In this document: piece after piece, positions 14,610 through 23,646 of the stretch
How the letters are laid out: every line of letters begins with the position of its first letter
Position numbering within the stretch: position 1 is the first letter of the stretch
DNA from: Oscillospiraceae bacterium
GTDB lineage: Bacteria > Bacillota > Clostridia > Oscillospirales > Oscillospiraceae
DNA length: 41,290 nucleotides
Assembly (NCBI GenBank): GCA_020860205.1
Contig: JAJBUU010000006.1
Span: forward strand, 1-41,290
Direction of reading: 5' to 3'
Program-made: the position numbers and the translations under genes
Notes under the pieces: model-generated
Told to the model about the DNA's origin: nothing
What the model saw: only the letters and a program-made list of their open reading frames with translations
Database searches by the model: none

Positions 14610-16277
14610 ATGGCAAACAAGACAAGTAAATTACGCATCATTCCCCTCGGCGGACTGGGCGAGATCGGCAAGAACATGACCGTTTACGAATACGGGCGGG
14701 ACATCATCGTGGTGGACTGCGGCATGGGCTTTCCCGATACGGATATGTACGGCATTGACGCCGTGATCCCGGACACCACCTATTTGGAGGAAAACGCAGG
14801 CCGGGTCAAGGGCATTTTCATCACCCACGGTCATGAGGATCACATTGGCGGCGTGCCTTATGTCCTCAAGCGCCTGAACGTCCCGATTTACACCACGCGC
14901 CTGACCGCGGAGCTGATCAAGCTGAAGCTGGAGGAGCATCGTTTGCTGAAAAAGGCGAAGATTCAGGTCGTGGACGCCGGACAGACGATACAGGCCGGAT
15001 GCTTTTCCGTGGAATTTATCCACATCAACCACTCCATCGCGGACGCGGTTTCCTTTGCCATCCGCACCCCGATCGGAACCATCGTCCACACGGGCGACTT
15101 CAAAATCGACGTGACCCCGGTGGCGGGCGGTATGGCCGACATCGTGCGTCTGGGGCAGCTTGGCAACGAGGGCGTGCTGGCGCTGCTGCCGGACTCCACC
15201 AACGTGGAAAAGCCCGGACATTCCGATTCCGAGCGCAAGGTTGGCGCGCGCTTTGACGAGCTTTTTAAGGACAGCGAAAAGCGCATTATCGTCACCACCT
15301 TTGCGTCCAACATCGGACGCATCCAGCAAATCATCGACGCCGCCGCGAAGTGCAAGCGCAAGGTCGGCATCACGGGGCGCAGTATGGAAAATATCATGCG
15401 CGTTTCCACCGAGCTGGGCTATATGAATATTCCGGACGGCGTGCTGATGGACATGAACAAGCTCAAGTCCGTCCCCAAGAATAAGACCGTTATTATCACC
15501 ACCGGCAGTCAGGGCGAGGAAATGAGCGCCCTGCACCGCATGGCCTTCTCTGAGCACAAGCAGGTGGACATCGACGCGGGGGATTTGATCATCATGTCCT
15601 CCTCCGCTATCCCCGGAAACGAGCTGACGATCACCCGCGTGATAGACGAGCTGTTTGCCAAGGGCGCGGAGGTCATCTATAACCGAGCCGATAATCTGCA
15701 CGTTTCCGGCCATGCCTGCCAGGAGGAGCTGAAGATGATGATCGCGCTCACAAAGCCGCAGTTCGTCATTCCGCTCCACGGCGAAACGCGGATGCTGTTC
15801 CGCCACGCCCGCCTTGCGCGTGAGATGGGCATTCCCCCGCGCAATATCCTGGTCAGCGGCATCGGTCATGTGATCGAGCTGAGCCAGAAGTCCGCCCGCG
15901 AAAACGGAGAGGTCACGTCCGGCCGCGTGCTGGTGGACGGTTCCGGCGTGGGCGACGTGGGCAGCGTGGTGCTGCGTGACCGCAAGCACCTTGCGGACGA
16001 GGGCATGATTGTCGTTATCATCACCATGTCCGGCGATACCGGGCGGGTCGTTTCCGAGCCGGAAATCGTCACCCGCGGCTTCGTCTATATCAAAGAGGCG
16101 GAGGACCTCATGGGCGAAATGAAGCGCGTGGTACACGAGAGCCTGCGCACCTGCGACGAGCAGCGTATTACGGACTGGGCCAGCATCAAGGGCAAGGTCA
16201 AGAGCAATCTTTCCGGCTATCTTTACAAGTCCATTCGTCGCTCTCCGATGATTTTGCCGGTCATCATTGACGTTTGA
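14610..16277 (+). CDS. rnj: Ribonuclease J
   Basis: The 555-residue protein is a full-length RNase J, the metallo-beta-lactamase/beta-CASP enzyme with endo- and 5'-to-3' exonuclease activity that matures and degrades RNA in Firmicutes. Motifs include IIPLGGLGEIGKN at the start, VDCGMGFPD, the zinc-binding ITHGHEDHIGG, HTGDFKID, TTFASNIGRI and TTGSQGEEMSALHRMA (beta-CASP), VIPLHGETRM, and a C-terminal domain. The frame is open far upstream, but homology starts at MANKTSKLRI, with GGGAGGA 9 nt before. It is read from a strong promoter through a leader of about 540 nt, which hints at control of its mRNA. A small ArsC-like gene follows after 7 nt. Confidence 0.96.
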   Translation: MANKTSKLRIIPLGGLGEIGKNMTVYEYGRDIIVVDCGMGFPDTDMYGIDAVIPDTTYLEENAGRVKGIFITHGHEDHIGGVPYVLKRLNVPIYTTRLTAELIKLKLEEHRLLKKAKIQVVDAGQTIQAGCFSVEFIHINHSIADAVSFAIRTPIGTIVHTGDFKIDVTPVAGGMADIVRLGQLGNEGVLALLPDSTNVEKPGHSDSERKVGARFDELFKDSEKRIIVTTFASNIGRIQQIIDAAAKCKRKVGITGRSMENIMRVSTELGYMNIPDGVLMDMNKLKSVPKNKTVIITTGSQGEEMSALHRMAFSEHKQVDIDAGDLIIMSSSAIPGNELTITRVIDELFAKGAEVIYNRADNLHVSGHACQEELKMMIALTKPQFVIPLHGETRMLFRHARLAREMGIPPRNILVSGIGHVIELSQKSARENGEVTSGRVLVDGSGVGDVGSVVLRDRKHLADEGMIVVIITMSGDTGRVVSEPEIVTRGFVYIKEAEDLMGEMKRVVHESLRTCDEQRITDWASIKGKVKSNLSGYLYKSIRRSPMILPVIIDV

Positions 16278-16284
16278 GCGCACT

Positions 16285-16617
16285 ATGAATATTCAGATTT
16301 TTGGAAAAAGCAAATGCTTTGACACAAAAAAGGCGGAGCGCTATTTCAAAGATCGGCGCATCAAGTATCAGTACGTTGATTTGCCCCGCTATGGGATGAG
16401 CCGCCGGGAGCTGGAGAACGTGAAGGCCGCCGTCGGTATGGACGCGCTGATCGCCGAAGCGGGGGAGGACGTTCCGCTGCTGCAATATCTTGCGAACGAC
16501 ACCGCGCGTCTGGAAAAGCTCCTGGACGATCCCCGCCTGATCCGTACCCCCGTTGTCCGCAACGGGCGGCAGGCCACGGTTGGGTATCAGCCGGAGGTCT
16601 GGAAAACATGGGAATGA
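16285..16617 (+). CDS. ArsC/Spx-family protein
   Basis: The 110-residue protein has the ArsC/Spx thioredoxin-like fold: opening strand IQIFGKSKCFDTKKAERYF with a single Cys at position 11, then RRIKYQYVDL, and the RTPVVRNGRQATVGYQPE block near the end with the Arg-Thr-Pro motif. True Spx regulators carry a CxxC redox switch, and glutathione-linked ArsC needs only the first Cys; this protein has only that Cys, so it is closer to the YffB/ArsC type. Its substrate is unknown. The ATG lies 7 nt after the rnj stop, suggesting co-transcription. Confidence 0.8.
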   Translation: MNIQIFGKSKCFDTKKAERYFKDRRIKYQYVDLPRYGMSRRELENVKAAVGMDALIAEAGEDVPLLQYLANDTARLEKLLDDPRLIRTPVVRNGRQATVGYQPEVWKTWE

Positions 16618-16688
16618 TGCGCTGTGCCGCGAAAGAGCGCCGCTGCGGTGCATCGGAAAAATAACAGATAGAAACAGGTCGTGATTTT

Positions 16689-17942
16689 TTGAATTCTCTC
16701 AGGAAAAAAAGCTGGTTGGCCGTGATTGCCTGCGCCGTGGCCACGTTTAACTCCGGCGCGCTGTTCTTTGGCTATCCCGGCTTGATGACCCCCTATTGGC
16801 GCGAGCTTTTGCAGGTGGATACCGGCGCTACCGGTCTGATTATGACCTTTGCCTGCCTGGGTGTTGGCTGCATGACGCTGGTTTCCGGCCGCGTACACCC
16901 CAAAATCGGCACGCGCCGCAGCTTCCTCATCGGCAGCGTGATTTTGATCGTCTGTATGGCGCTGGCGAACTTTATCAATAGTTTGCCGGTCGTCTATGTG
17001 TGGGCGTTCCTGAATGGCGCGGGAACCGGCTTTATCTATGGTCCGTCCCTGACCACCGCCCAGCACTGGTTCCCGCAGCGACGGGGACTGGCCACCGGCG
17101 TGGTGAATCTGTGTTTCGGTACGGCGGGGGCGATCATGTCCCCGGTCTATAATCTGCTGTTTGGCAGTCTGGGTTATGAAAAGATGAACTATGTGGCGCT
17201 GGCGATGCTGGTCGTACTCAACGGCCTTTCCCTGCTGGGCGCGGAGCTGCCGGATCGGGCGCGGCTGACCGACGAACAGCGGCAGGCGCGCGCCGCTCAG
17301 ATGGAAGCGCTGCAAAAAACCGGCTCCGCCAAAGGCCCGACGCTTGCCGCCCGGAACTACACGGTGGGCGAGGCGCTGCGCACACGGAGCTTCTGGCTCG
17401 TCTGGATCACATGGGTGTTTGTTGGCGCGGCGGGTATCTCGATGGTCAGCCAGGGGGGCAATTTTGCCACGTCCATCGGCCTGTCCAGCGTGGTCGTCAT
17501 CACCTCGTTCAACCTGACAAACGGCATCAGCCGCATTATCGCGGGGACGCTGTCTGATTTCATTGGACGCAATGCCACCGGCTGCTTCGCGTTTCTGCTG
17601 GGCGCGACGGGCTATGCGCTGTTGCCCTTCTGCGGCAGCCCGGTGTTGGTTGCCGTGCTGTCCGCCTGCGTCGGCTTTTCCTTTGGGACGCTGTTTGCCA
17701 TTTCCTCCCCGCTGGTGTCCGACCTGTTCGGCTTGAAAAATTATAGTGCGATTTTCAGCGTTGTGTTTTCCGGTTATGGCTTCGTCGGCGCGATCGTCGG
17801 CCCTGCCCTTGCGGGACAGCTTTTGAAGCGCACCGGCGAAAATTACGCCGTCGTATTTCCCATTCTGGCAGCCTTTTGCGTGGTCGGCGCGGTCTGCATC
17901 CTGCTGGCGCGCAAGCGCCGGACGGAGAATGCGGAGAGATAA
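16689..17942 (+). CDS. MFS transporter, oxalate/formate antiporter (OFA)-like
   Basis: The 417-residue membrane protein has about twelve hydrophobic helices, split by a hydrophilic central loop near residues 195-225. The segment YGPSLTTAQHWFPQRRGLAT followed by GVVNLCFGTAGAIMSP is typical of the oxalate/formate antiporter subfamily, which exchanges small carboxylates. The substrate cannot be read from the sequence. The start is a TTG (NSLRKKSWLAV), because no ATG occurs before the first helix; the ribosome site (AGGT) is weak. The gene stands alone and is closed by a perfect 14-bp terminator. Confidence 0.88.
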   Translation: MNSLRKKSWLAVIACAVATFNSGALFFGYPGLMTPYWRELLQVDTGATGLIMTFACLGVGCMTLVSGRVHPKIGTRRSFLIGSVILIVCMALANFINSLPVVYVWAFLNGAGTGFIYGPSLTTAQHWFPQRRGLATGVVNLCFGTAGAIMSPVYNLLFGSLGYEKMNYVALAMLVVLNGLSLLGAELPDRARLTDEQRQARAAQMEALQKTGSAKGPTLAARNYTVGEALRTRSFWLVWITWVFVGAAGISMVSQGGNFATSIGLSSVVVITSFNLTNGISRIIAGTLSDFIGRNATGCFAFLLGATGYALLPFCGSPVLVAVLSACVGFSFGTLFAISSPLVSDLFGLKNYSAIFSVVFSGYGFVGAIVGPALAGQLLKRTGENYAVVFPILAAFCVVGAVCILLARKRRTENAER

Positions 17943-17968
17943 GCGCCGTTTTTTCTGTACATAACCCG

Positions 17969-18007
17969 ACTCCGGGTTCCGCTTTCCTGCGGAACCCGGA
18001 GTTTTTT
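17969..18007 (+). terminator. Rho-independent terminator after the MFS gene
   Basis: A perfect 14-bp stem (17969-17982 with 17989-18002) with a 6-nt loop is followed by six T (18002-18007). It is one of the strongest terminators in the window. Confidence 0.95.
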
Positions 18008-18018
18008 CAAAAATGCGC

Positions 18019-18047
18019 TTGACAAAATCCACAGCGTGCGATAGAAT
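18019..18047 (+). promoter_or_regulatory. Sigma-A promoter of the stalk-domain protein gene
   Basis: TTGACA (18019-18024), 17 nt and TAGAAT (18042-18047) lie directly after the MFS terminator. Transcription would begin near 18054, about 46 nt before the ATG. Confidence 0.75.
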
Positions 18048-18099
18048 TCATGATAGTATATATTGGATTACAAAAAAGTGGAAAGGAGTATTCGGAGAC

Positions 18100-18921
18100 A
18101 TGAAAGGCAAAAAAATTGCACTGGGGCTGGCCTGCACCGCGTTGTTGGGAATGGCGGCGGGCGCGGTCGGGCAAAACGAGGACATTCAGGCCCTGCTGAA
18201 CCGGGAAATTTCGATTCAGTACAACGGCGCGGAGACGGCGCTGCGCAACGCAAACGGCGACACGGTTTATCCCATCACCTACGAGGGGACGACCTATCTG
18301 CCGGTGCGCGCCATCGCGGAGATGTTCGGCGCGGACGTTGACTGGGACGCGGAAACCAATTCCGTCTATATTCAGGACGGCGGCAGCGCGGTGGTCGCGT
18401 TTTCCGGCGGAACGCTGCCGGGCGGCAGCGTGGAGGCGTTTTCCGCATCGCTCCGCCTCCCGGGCGGCTGGAGCATCCGAAGCGTGGCCGAGGACGAACA
18501 GACACAGGTGCAGCAGCTCTATTGTTATCTCGCCGGGCATGACAAACAGTTCCTCTTTGACGAAACCGGCGCCTGCGTGGGCGCGATTGCTTACAACGCC
18601 TACACCGTCAATGCGGGTGAGATGGAAAGCCGGCAGACCGTATACCCAGAGGTGGGGATTGCAAACGATTACCGCTTCGATATTTACGAGAAATACGAAG
18701 TTGTGAACAGCACGGACTACGGCGAAACTGCGCTGACCGACGTATATTCCTCCGCCGCCTTCCTCAGCACATGGTATGAGGATGCAGCGGAACAGCGAAA
18801 CAGCGGCGTCCTCTCCTACGACAGCCGCGTGGGCGCATATGTAATGCTGGAACTGGACGCCGGAGCGGTCAGCGCGGACACGGTGCAAAGCATCGCGGAA
18901 AGCCTTGCGATTGCGCAGTGA
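18100..18921 (+). CDS. Secreted stalk-domain protein (copper amine oxidase N-terminal-like domain)
   Basis: The 273-residue protein starts at MKGKKIALGL with AAAGGAG 11 nt upstream. Residues 1-24 form a signal peptide. Residues 37-93 match the 'copper amine oxidase N-terminal' stalk domain common in clostridial surface proteins: YPITYEGTTYLPVRAIAEMF and GADVDWDAETNSVYI. No metal or catalytic residues of an amine oxidase follow. The remaining 170 residues are unrecognised, with aromatic-rich beta-type sequence. The protein is probably exported or cell-surface bound. It has its own promoter and is closed by a strong terminator. Confidence 0.75.
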   Translation: MKGKKIALGLACTALLGMAAGAVGQNEDIQALLNREISIQYNGAETALRNANGDTVYPITYEGTTYLPVRAIAEMFGADVDWDAETNSVYIQDGGSAVVAFSGGTLPGGSVEAFSASLRLPGGWSIRSVAEDEQTQVQQLYCYLAGHDKQFLFDETGACVGAIAYNAYTVNAGEMESRQTVYPEVGIANDYRFDIYEKYEVVNSTDYGETALTDVYSSAAFLSTWYEDAAEQRNSGVLSYDSRVGAYVMLELDAGAVSADTVQSIAESLAIAQ

Positions 18922-19017
18922 ACACGGCGAGCCGCCCCGGCGGGGCAGGACGCAAAGCGGAGGACTTTGGGGAAAGCTCTCCGCTCGTATATCGTATATT
19001 GTTTTTTACATAAATTT

Positions 19018-19059
19018 GGAGAGGGGCTTTCCCGAAAGCCCCTCTCCAACTCTTTTTTT
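19018..19059 (+). terminator. Rho-independent terminator between the stalk gene and clpE
   Basis: GGAGAGGGGCTTTC (19018-19031) pairs perfectly with 19034-19047, followed by AACTC and seven T (19053-19059). It ends the plus-strand transcript. On the minus strand the tail is only AAATTTATG, so it is a weaker stop for the clpE unit. An upstream hairpin (AGCGGAG with CTCCGCT) near 18956-18984 may assist. Confidence 0.9.
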
Positions 19060-19074
19060 GAAAGGAAACCCGTC

Positions 19075-21405
19075 TCACGCAGCGGCGGCCACCACGATTT
19101 GCCCGTCCGCAACGGAGAGGGAGATGCTGCTGACATGACCGCGATAGGTATCCACCACGACAGCGGCGATTTTGTCTTCGATCTCCTTTTGGATGCTGCG
19201 CCGCAGATTGCGCGCACCGTAGGTCTGGCTGTAGCTTTTTTGCACCAGATGCTCCAGCACCGCTGCATCCCAGGAGAGTGCGGTGTCGCGCTCGGCCATC
19301 GCGTCCTTCAGCTCTGTCAGCATCAGACCGGCGATGGTCTGGAAGTCCGCTTCTGTCAGGTGGTTGAAGCAGATGATCTCGTCCACGCGGTTGAGAAATT
19401 CCGGACGGAGGAATTCGTTCAGCGCCTTCATCGCCTTGTCACGGCTCTGTTCGTTCACGGTCTGTCCAAAGCCCAGCGCGCCGCCTTTGGTGTTGCTGCC
19501 TGCGTTGGTGGTCATGATGATGACTGTGTTTTCAAAATTTACCGTGCGCCCCTGCGCGTCTGTGATGCGCCCGTCGTCCAGAATTTGCAGCAGCACGTTC
19601 AGCACGTCGGGGTGCGCCTTTTCGATCTCGTCAAAGAGCACCACGCTGTATGGCTTGCGGCGGATCTTTTCGGTGAGCTGTCCGGCCTCGTCATAGCCGA
19701 CGTAGCCAGGCGGCGAACCGATCAGGCGGGAGACGGAGTGCTTTTCCATAAATTCCGACATATCCAGCCGCACCAACGCTTCCGGCGCGTCGAACAGATC
19801 CTCCGCCAGACGCTTGACCAGCTCGGTCTTGCCCACGCCCGTGCTGCCGACAAAGATGAAGCTGAGCGGCTTGCGCTTGGCCTGCATTCCGGTGCGGGCG
19901 CGCTTGATGGCGGCGCAGACCAGCTCCACCGCCTCGTCCTGCCCGATGATGTGTTCCTTCAGGCGCGCGGAGAGCTGACTGAGGCGCTCGTACTCGTCTG
20001 CGCGGATGTTCGCGGAGGGGATTTTTGTCCAGAGCGTGATGATGCGCGCCAGATTTTCCTCAGTCAGCGCGGGGCGGCCTTCGGTTTGCAGCGCCAGCAG
20101 CTCGCTGTCCATGCGCAGCCGCTCCGCACGAATCTGCGCCAGACGCTCAAAATGCTCGCCGGACATATCCGCCATCAGCAGCTCGCGCTCCTTGTCCAGG
20201 TCTGCGATGTCTTTCCGCAGCATTTCGATGCGGCTCAGCGTCTTGTTTTTCAGGTTCACGTCGCTGCACGCCTCGTCGATCAGGTCTATGGCCTTGTCCG
20301 GCAGAAAGCGATCCGTGATGTAACGCTCGGAGAGCGTCACCGCAAGGCGGCACATCGCGTCCGAGATGGTCACGCCGTGGTACTCCTCATAGTAGTGCTT
20401 CACACCGCAGAGGATTTTGACGCTGTCTGCAATGCTGGGTTCCGCGACCGTCACCGGCTGGAAGCGGCGCTCCAGCGCGGCGTCCTTTTCGATGTGCTTG
20501 CGGTATTCGGCAAAGGTTGTTGCGCCAATCACCTGAATTTCCCCGCGGGAGAGCGCCGGCTTAAGGATGTTGGCGGCGTTCATGCTGCCCTCCGCGTCGC
20601 CCGCGCCGACGATGTTGTGTATCTCGTCAATGACGAGGATGACGTTGCCCTCGCGCGTGATTTCCTGGATCAGTCCCTTCATGCGGGACTCAAACTGTCC
20701 GCGGAACTGTGTTCCAGCCACCAGCGCGGTGAGGTCGAGCAGATAGACCTCCTTTTCCGTCAGCTTATACGGGACCTGCCGCGCTGCGATGCGCTGCGCC
20801 AGACCCTCCGCAATCGCGGTCTTGCCGACGCCCGGTTCTCCGATGAGACAGGGGTTGTTTTTCTGGCGGCGGTTGAGGATTTGGATGACGCGCTCCAGCT
20901 CCTCCTCGCGTCCGACCATCGTGTCCAGCTTGCCCTGCCGCGCGCGCTCTGTCAGATTGATGCAGTAGTTATCGAGGAATTTTTTCTTCGTCCCGCGTGA
21001 TTCTCTGCCGCTGCGCGCGCTCTGCCCGCCGTCCTGCTCCGGACGTTCCGGAGACGCCAAGCTTTCGTTATTTTGCCCGGACTGTCCCATCAGGCGGCTC
21101 AGGAACGGGAATGTCGCGGTCTTGCCCTCGTCGTCCTCGCTCTCCTCCGTGCCGCCGGGCAGCGCGCCGTCCTGTATGGCGGAGAGTCCCTCGCCGTTCA
21201 TAAAGGCGGAAACATCTCCCTGCAGGTTGTCCAGCTCCTCGTCGCTCAGCCCCATCTTGCCGATCATATCATCCACGGGTTTGATGTGCAGCTCCCGCGC
21301 GCATTTCAGGCACAGCCCTTCATTTTTGGTTTCATTTCCCTCGATTCTTGTGATAAATATCACCGCCACATTTTTCTTGCAGCGCGCGCAAATCGTCGGT
21401 TCCAT
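19075..21405 (-). CDS. clpE: ClpE-type AAA+ unfoldase with N-terminal zinc finger
   Basis: The 776-residue protein is a two-ring Hsp100 ATPase. Instead of the usual repeated Clp N domain it opens with a zinc finger, Cys6-x2-Cys9 and Cys32-x2-Cys35, the CX2C-X22-CX2C arrangement of ClpE. A disordered acidic linker (about 80-140) follows, then ATPase 1 (Walker A GEPGVGKTA 189-197, Walker B VILVIDEIH), a coiled middle segment (about 390-440) and ATPase 2 (Walker A GSTGVGKTE 520-528, Walker B VVLFDEIE). GALGFGQT carries an LGF tripeptide like the ClpP-docking loop. It probably feeds proteins to ClpP. The ATG follows GGGAGGA. It is the last gene of DUF5711-cvpA-clpE. No ctsR or mcsAB lies nearby. 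Confidence 0.85.
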   Translation of the reverse strand: MEPTICARCKKNVAVIFITRIEGNETKNEGLCLKCARELHIKPVDDMIGKMGLSDEELDNLQGDVSAFMNGEGLSAIQDGALPGGTEESEDDEGKTATFPFLSRLMGQSGQNNESLASPERPEQDGGQSARSGRESRGTKKKFLDNYCINLTERARQGKLDTMVGREEELERVIQILNRRQKNNPCLIGEPGVGKTAIAEGLAQRIAARQVPYKLTEKEVYLLDLTALVAGTQFRGQFESRMKGLIQEITREGNVILVIDEIHNIVGAGDAEGSMNAANILKPALSRGEIQVIGATTFAEYRKHIEKDAALERRFQPVTVAEPSIADSVKILCGVKHYYEEYHGVTISDAMCRLAVTLSERYITDRFLPDKAIDLIDEACSDVNLKNKTLSRIEMLRKDIADLDKERELLMADMSGEHFERLAQIRAERLRMDSELLALQTEGRPALTEENLARIITLWTKIPSANIRADEYERLSQLSARLKEHIIGQDEAVELVCAAIKRARTGMQAKRKPLSFIFVGSTGVGKTELVKRLAEDLFDAPEALVRLDMSEFMEKHSVSRLIGSPPGYVGYDEAGQLTEKIRRKPYSVVLFDEIEKAHPDVLNVLLQILDDGRITDAQGRTVNFENTVIIMTTNAGSNTKGGALGFGQTVNEQSRDKAMKALNEFLRPEFLNRVDEIICFNHLTEADFQTIAGLMLTELKDAMAERDTALSWDAAVLEHLVQKSYSQTYGARNLRRSIQKEIEDKIAAVVVDTYRGHVSSISLSVADGQIVVAAAA

Positions 21406-21462
21406 TGGTTCCTCCCTGTTTGTTGAGTATGGCGGTAGCGCCGGAGACGCAAAGGAAGGGCG

Positions 21463-22188
21463 TCAGACGCCAAGATAGTTCAAAAGAAAATTCTGCCGCA
21501 GCAGCCAGCCGCCCAGCGTGGAGGCGGAGAGTGCGTCGCCTCCCAATAGCATCCCCATAAATTTCAGCGCCCAAACGAGCAGGATGCACAGGAGAAAGCC
21601 GCGCGCCAGCCCCATCACCGCGCCCGCGATGTCGTTGAACAGATCCAACCGGGGGATGCGGAAGCTCAGGTTCGGCAAATTGCCGATAACGGTCAAAAGG
21701 ATCAAAATCAGCAAAAACACCAGAATAAAGCAGCCCACATAGCTGATGGTCTCACAGAGGATATGTACGATGGCGTCGGTCATGTCCACGCCGCTTTCCT
21801 CTGCATAGCTGACGGTGCGCTCCGACAGGATCGCAGCGGTGGTGCTGTCGATCCCCAGAACCTCATAGCAGGTTTGACAGAAGCGCGTTTCCTCCTCCGG
21901 GTACTGCGTCAGCAGGTCGTTCAGGGAATAGTCGGAGTCGCTCCAGCCCATTTGAGAGAGCACCTCGGAGTCACTGTCGGTCAGAAGGCTCTCTGTATAG
22001 CCGCTGATGAACGGCTTGAGCGCGGGCACCACGTCATAAGAAAAGACGTTGGAGAGCAGGTTCGCGCCGTAAACCGCAACGAGGATGCACAGAATGCCGC
22101 CGATGCCCATCAGGAATCCCTTCCGGTAGCCGGTCCATGTACACAATACCAAAATGGCCAGAAGTGCCAGATCTATGATTGCTTTCAT
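21463..22188 (-). CDS. cvpA: CvpA-family membrane protein
   Basis: The 241-residue protein starts at MKAIIDLALL (22188; AAAAAGGAG upstream) rather than at the longer upstream Met. It shows the CvpA pattern: an N-terminal helix pair with TGYRKGFLMG, then two C-terminal helices (about residues 155-180 and 195-225) with the RLDLFNDIAGAVMGLARGF motif. A longer-than-usual extracytoplasmic loop lies between. CvpA was named for colicin V production but is a general envelope protein of uncertain role. It lies between DUF5711 and clpE, 57 nt before clpE. Confidence 0.82.
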   Translation of the reverse strand: MKAIIDLALLAILVLCTWTGYRKGFLMGIGGILCILVAVYGANLLSNVFSYDVVPALKPFISGYTESLLTDSDSEVLSQMGWSDSDYSLNDLLTQYPEEETRFCQTCYEVLGIDSTTAAILSERTVSYAEESGVDMTDAIVHILCETISYVGCFILVFLLILILLTVIGNLPNLSFRIPRLDLFNDIAGAVMGLARGFLLCILLVWALKFMGMLLGGDALSASTLGGWLLRQNFLLNYLGV

Positions 22189-22225
22189 CGCGTTCTCCTT
22201 TTTCTGTCGTGGGAGTTCCAACGAA

Positions 22226-23371
22226 TTAAAACTCTATCAGCTCCGCGGAATAGGCGGAGAGCAGCAGCAGGTCGCCGTTTGGCCGCAGGATGATTTCCTT
22301 TGCAGTCATCAGCGTGCTGGTTTCATATCGCGGCGTGGCAAGCTCCTGCCCGTAGACGTGCAGCCCGGCAGCGGTCATCACCGCCAACAGACGGCTGGAC
22401 GCGGACAGGGAGACGACGTCCTGTTCCATCGGCAACGAAGCGGAAAGCGTCCCGTCAGAGGCGACCGTCGAGAGCGTTCCGCCTCCGCCTGTCCGATAGG
22501 GACTCAGATAGACCGCAACAAAGGATTCGCCGCCAAAGGCATAGTCCATCAGGTAGCTGCCGCCAAATTCATAGCGTCCGGTTTCTGTGCCGTCGGCGGA
22601 GAGAAAGACCAGCGCTTCGTCGCCAACGGCGCAGAGCGTGTTGTTGCCCAGAAAGCGCAGGTCGAACAGCAGCTCGCCGGAAAATTCGGTTCTGGCCAGC
22701 TCCGTATCGCTGCTCAGGCGGAACAGGTGCAGCACAGTGCCGCCCGTTTCCGCGCAGAGCGCCGCCATTGTGCGCCCGTCCGGGCTGACGGCGGCGCACA
22801 GCACATAGCCCGTGCCTGACCACCATTGGTAGGACAGCGCCCCGTCGCTGTTGTAGACGCTCACCAGCCCCTTGTAGCCTGCGGCGTCCGTCACCAGCGC
22901 GAATGCGCCATTTTCATTCATGGATGCAGTGCGGATGCTGCCCGCCGGAGACAGCTCCAGCGCCGCCCCGTCCGCGCCCACCAGCACACAGCGCTCGCTG
23001 CCGAGATCGCAGAACAGCGTCAGCGTGTCCGACGCAAAGACCGCAGGTGTGTCATAAGATACCACCTGCTTGAACAGGGTATCCCCGCGCGCGTCCAGCA
23101 GTTCCAGTGCGGAGGAGGACGCCACAGCCAGCCCGTTCCCGGCTGGGGCGAATACCTGACCGGAGCCGGTTTCGTAGGTGAACGCCTCGTCCTGCGCCGC
23201 CGCGTCAGACGCGGCCTGCGGCGCAAAGCGGGCGCGCAGCGTGTCCTGAAAGACGATCACGCAGACCACTGCGGCGATCAGCAGCAGGAGCGGCAGAAGC
23301 AGCCGCCTGCGCCATGGGCGTTTTCTTTTCTGATTCTCGTCCAGGTGTTCCCCGGTTTCTTTTTTTCCCAT
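22226..23371 (-). CDS. DUF5711-type membrane-anchored beta-propeller protein
   Basis: The 381-residue protein has a short basic N-terminus, one membrane helix at about residues 24-42, and an extracytoplasmic domain of repeating beta-blade sequence. Blade cores include YKGLVSVYNSDGALSYQWW, AAVSPDGRTMAAL and VGDEALVFLSADGTETGRY, spaced about 40 residues apart. This corresponds to the DUF5711 family, often next to cvpA in clostridia; no function is established. GGAGG lies 11 nt before the ATG. A palindromic promoter element about 190 nt upstream probably drives it together with cvpA and clpE. Confidence 0.72.
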   Translation of the reverse strand: MGKKETGEHLDENQKRKRPWRRRLLLPLLLLIAAVVCVIVFQDTLRARFAPQAASDAAAQDEAFTYETGSGQVFAPAGNGLAVASSSALELLDARGDTLFKQVVSYDTPAVFASDTLTLFCDLGSERCVLVGADGAALELSPAGSIRTASMNENGAFALVTDAAGYKGLVSVYNSDGALSYQWWSGTGYVLCAAVSPDGRTMAALCAETGGTVLHLFRLSSDTELARTEFSGELLFDLRFLGNNTLCAVGDEALVFLSADGTETGRYEFGGSYLMDYAFGGESFVAVYLSPYRTGGGGTLSTVASDGTLSASLPMEQDVVSLSASSRLLAVMTAAGLHVYGQELATPRYETSTLMTAKEIILRPNGDLLLLSAYSAELIEF

Positions 23372-23553
23372 ATTTCACCCGTCCTCCGGACCGCTGTGCG
23401 GCTCGTGGGAACCAATTTCGTATATGCGCTGCGGCGCGCCGCCCGGCGGCAGGGCGGCAGGATGTGTAATGGAATCACCGTCACGCGGCCAGGTCCTGTC
23501 ATGAGCATGGTTCAGGACAGGATCAGCCAGACGCCGCTTCCGGCGGCACGGCC

Positions 23554-23588
23554 TGAATATCATAGCCGCTACGCGGTTATTATATCAT
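23554..23588 (-). promoter_or_regulatory. Palindromic extended -10 element, copy 1 (upstream of DUF5711-cvpA-clpE)
   Basis: A 16-3-16 inverted repeat; the right arm (23573-23588) is 15/16 identical to the right arm of copy 2 at 27934-27949, while the left arm is degenerate (11/16). Read on the minus strand the right arm gives TGATATAAT, an extended -10 promoter (TATAAT is the complement of 23579-23584). No good -35 box is present, as is usual for extended -10 promoters. Transcription would start near 23572, within the spacer. The rest of 23372-23646 shows no gene, only a GTCCTG/CAGGAC hairpin near 23494-23519. Confidence 0.55.
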
Positions 23589-23646
23589 GAATTTGTGAAC
23601 AAATATACCTCCGGTTCCCGTCAAAACTGCATCGCGGGGAAGCACC

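Noticed and set aside
14631-16283. 550-codon minus-strand frame opposite RNase J
   Set aside because: It is a mirror of the codon bias of rnj (His/Asp/Val-rich antisense translation) with no family features and no ribosome site.
18816-19268. 150-codon minus-strand frame overlapping the clpE 3' end
   Set aside because: It lies in another frame over clpE, a strong terminator and the antisense of the stalk gene, with no recognisable features.
23372-23646. CtsR or CIRCE heat-shock operator for the clpE operon
   Set aside because: Neither the direct-repeat GGTCAAA type nor the TTAGCACTC-N9-GAGTGCTAA type is present.
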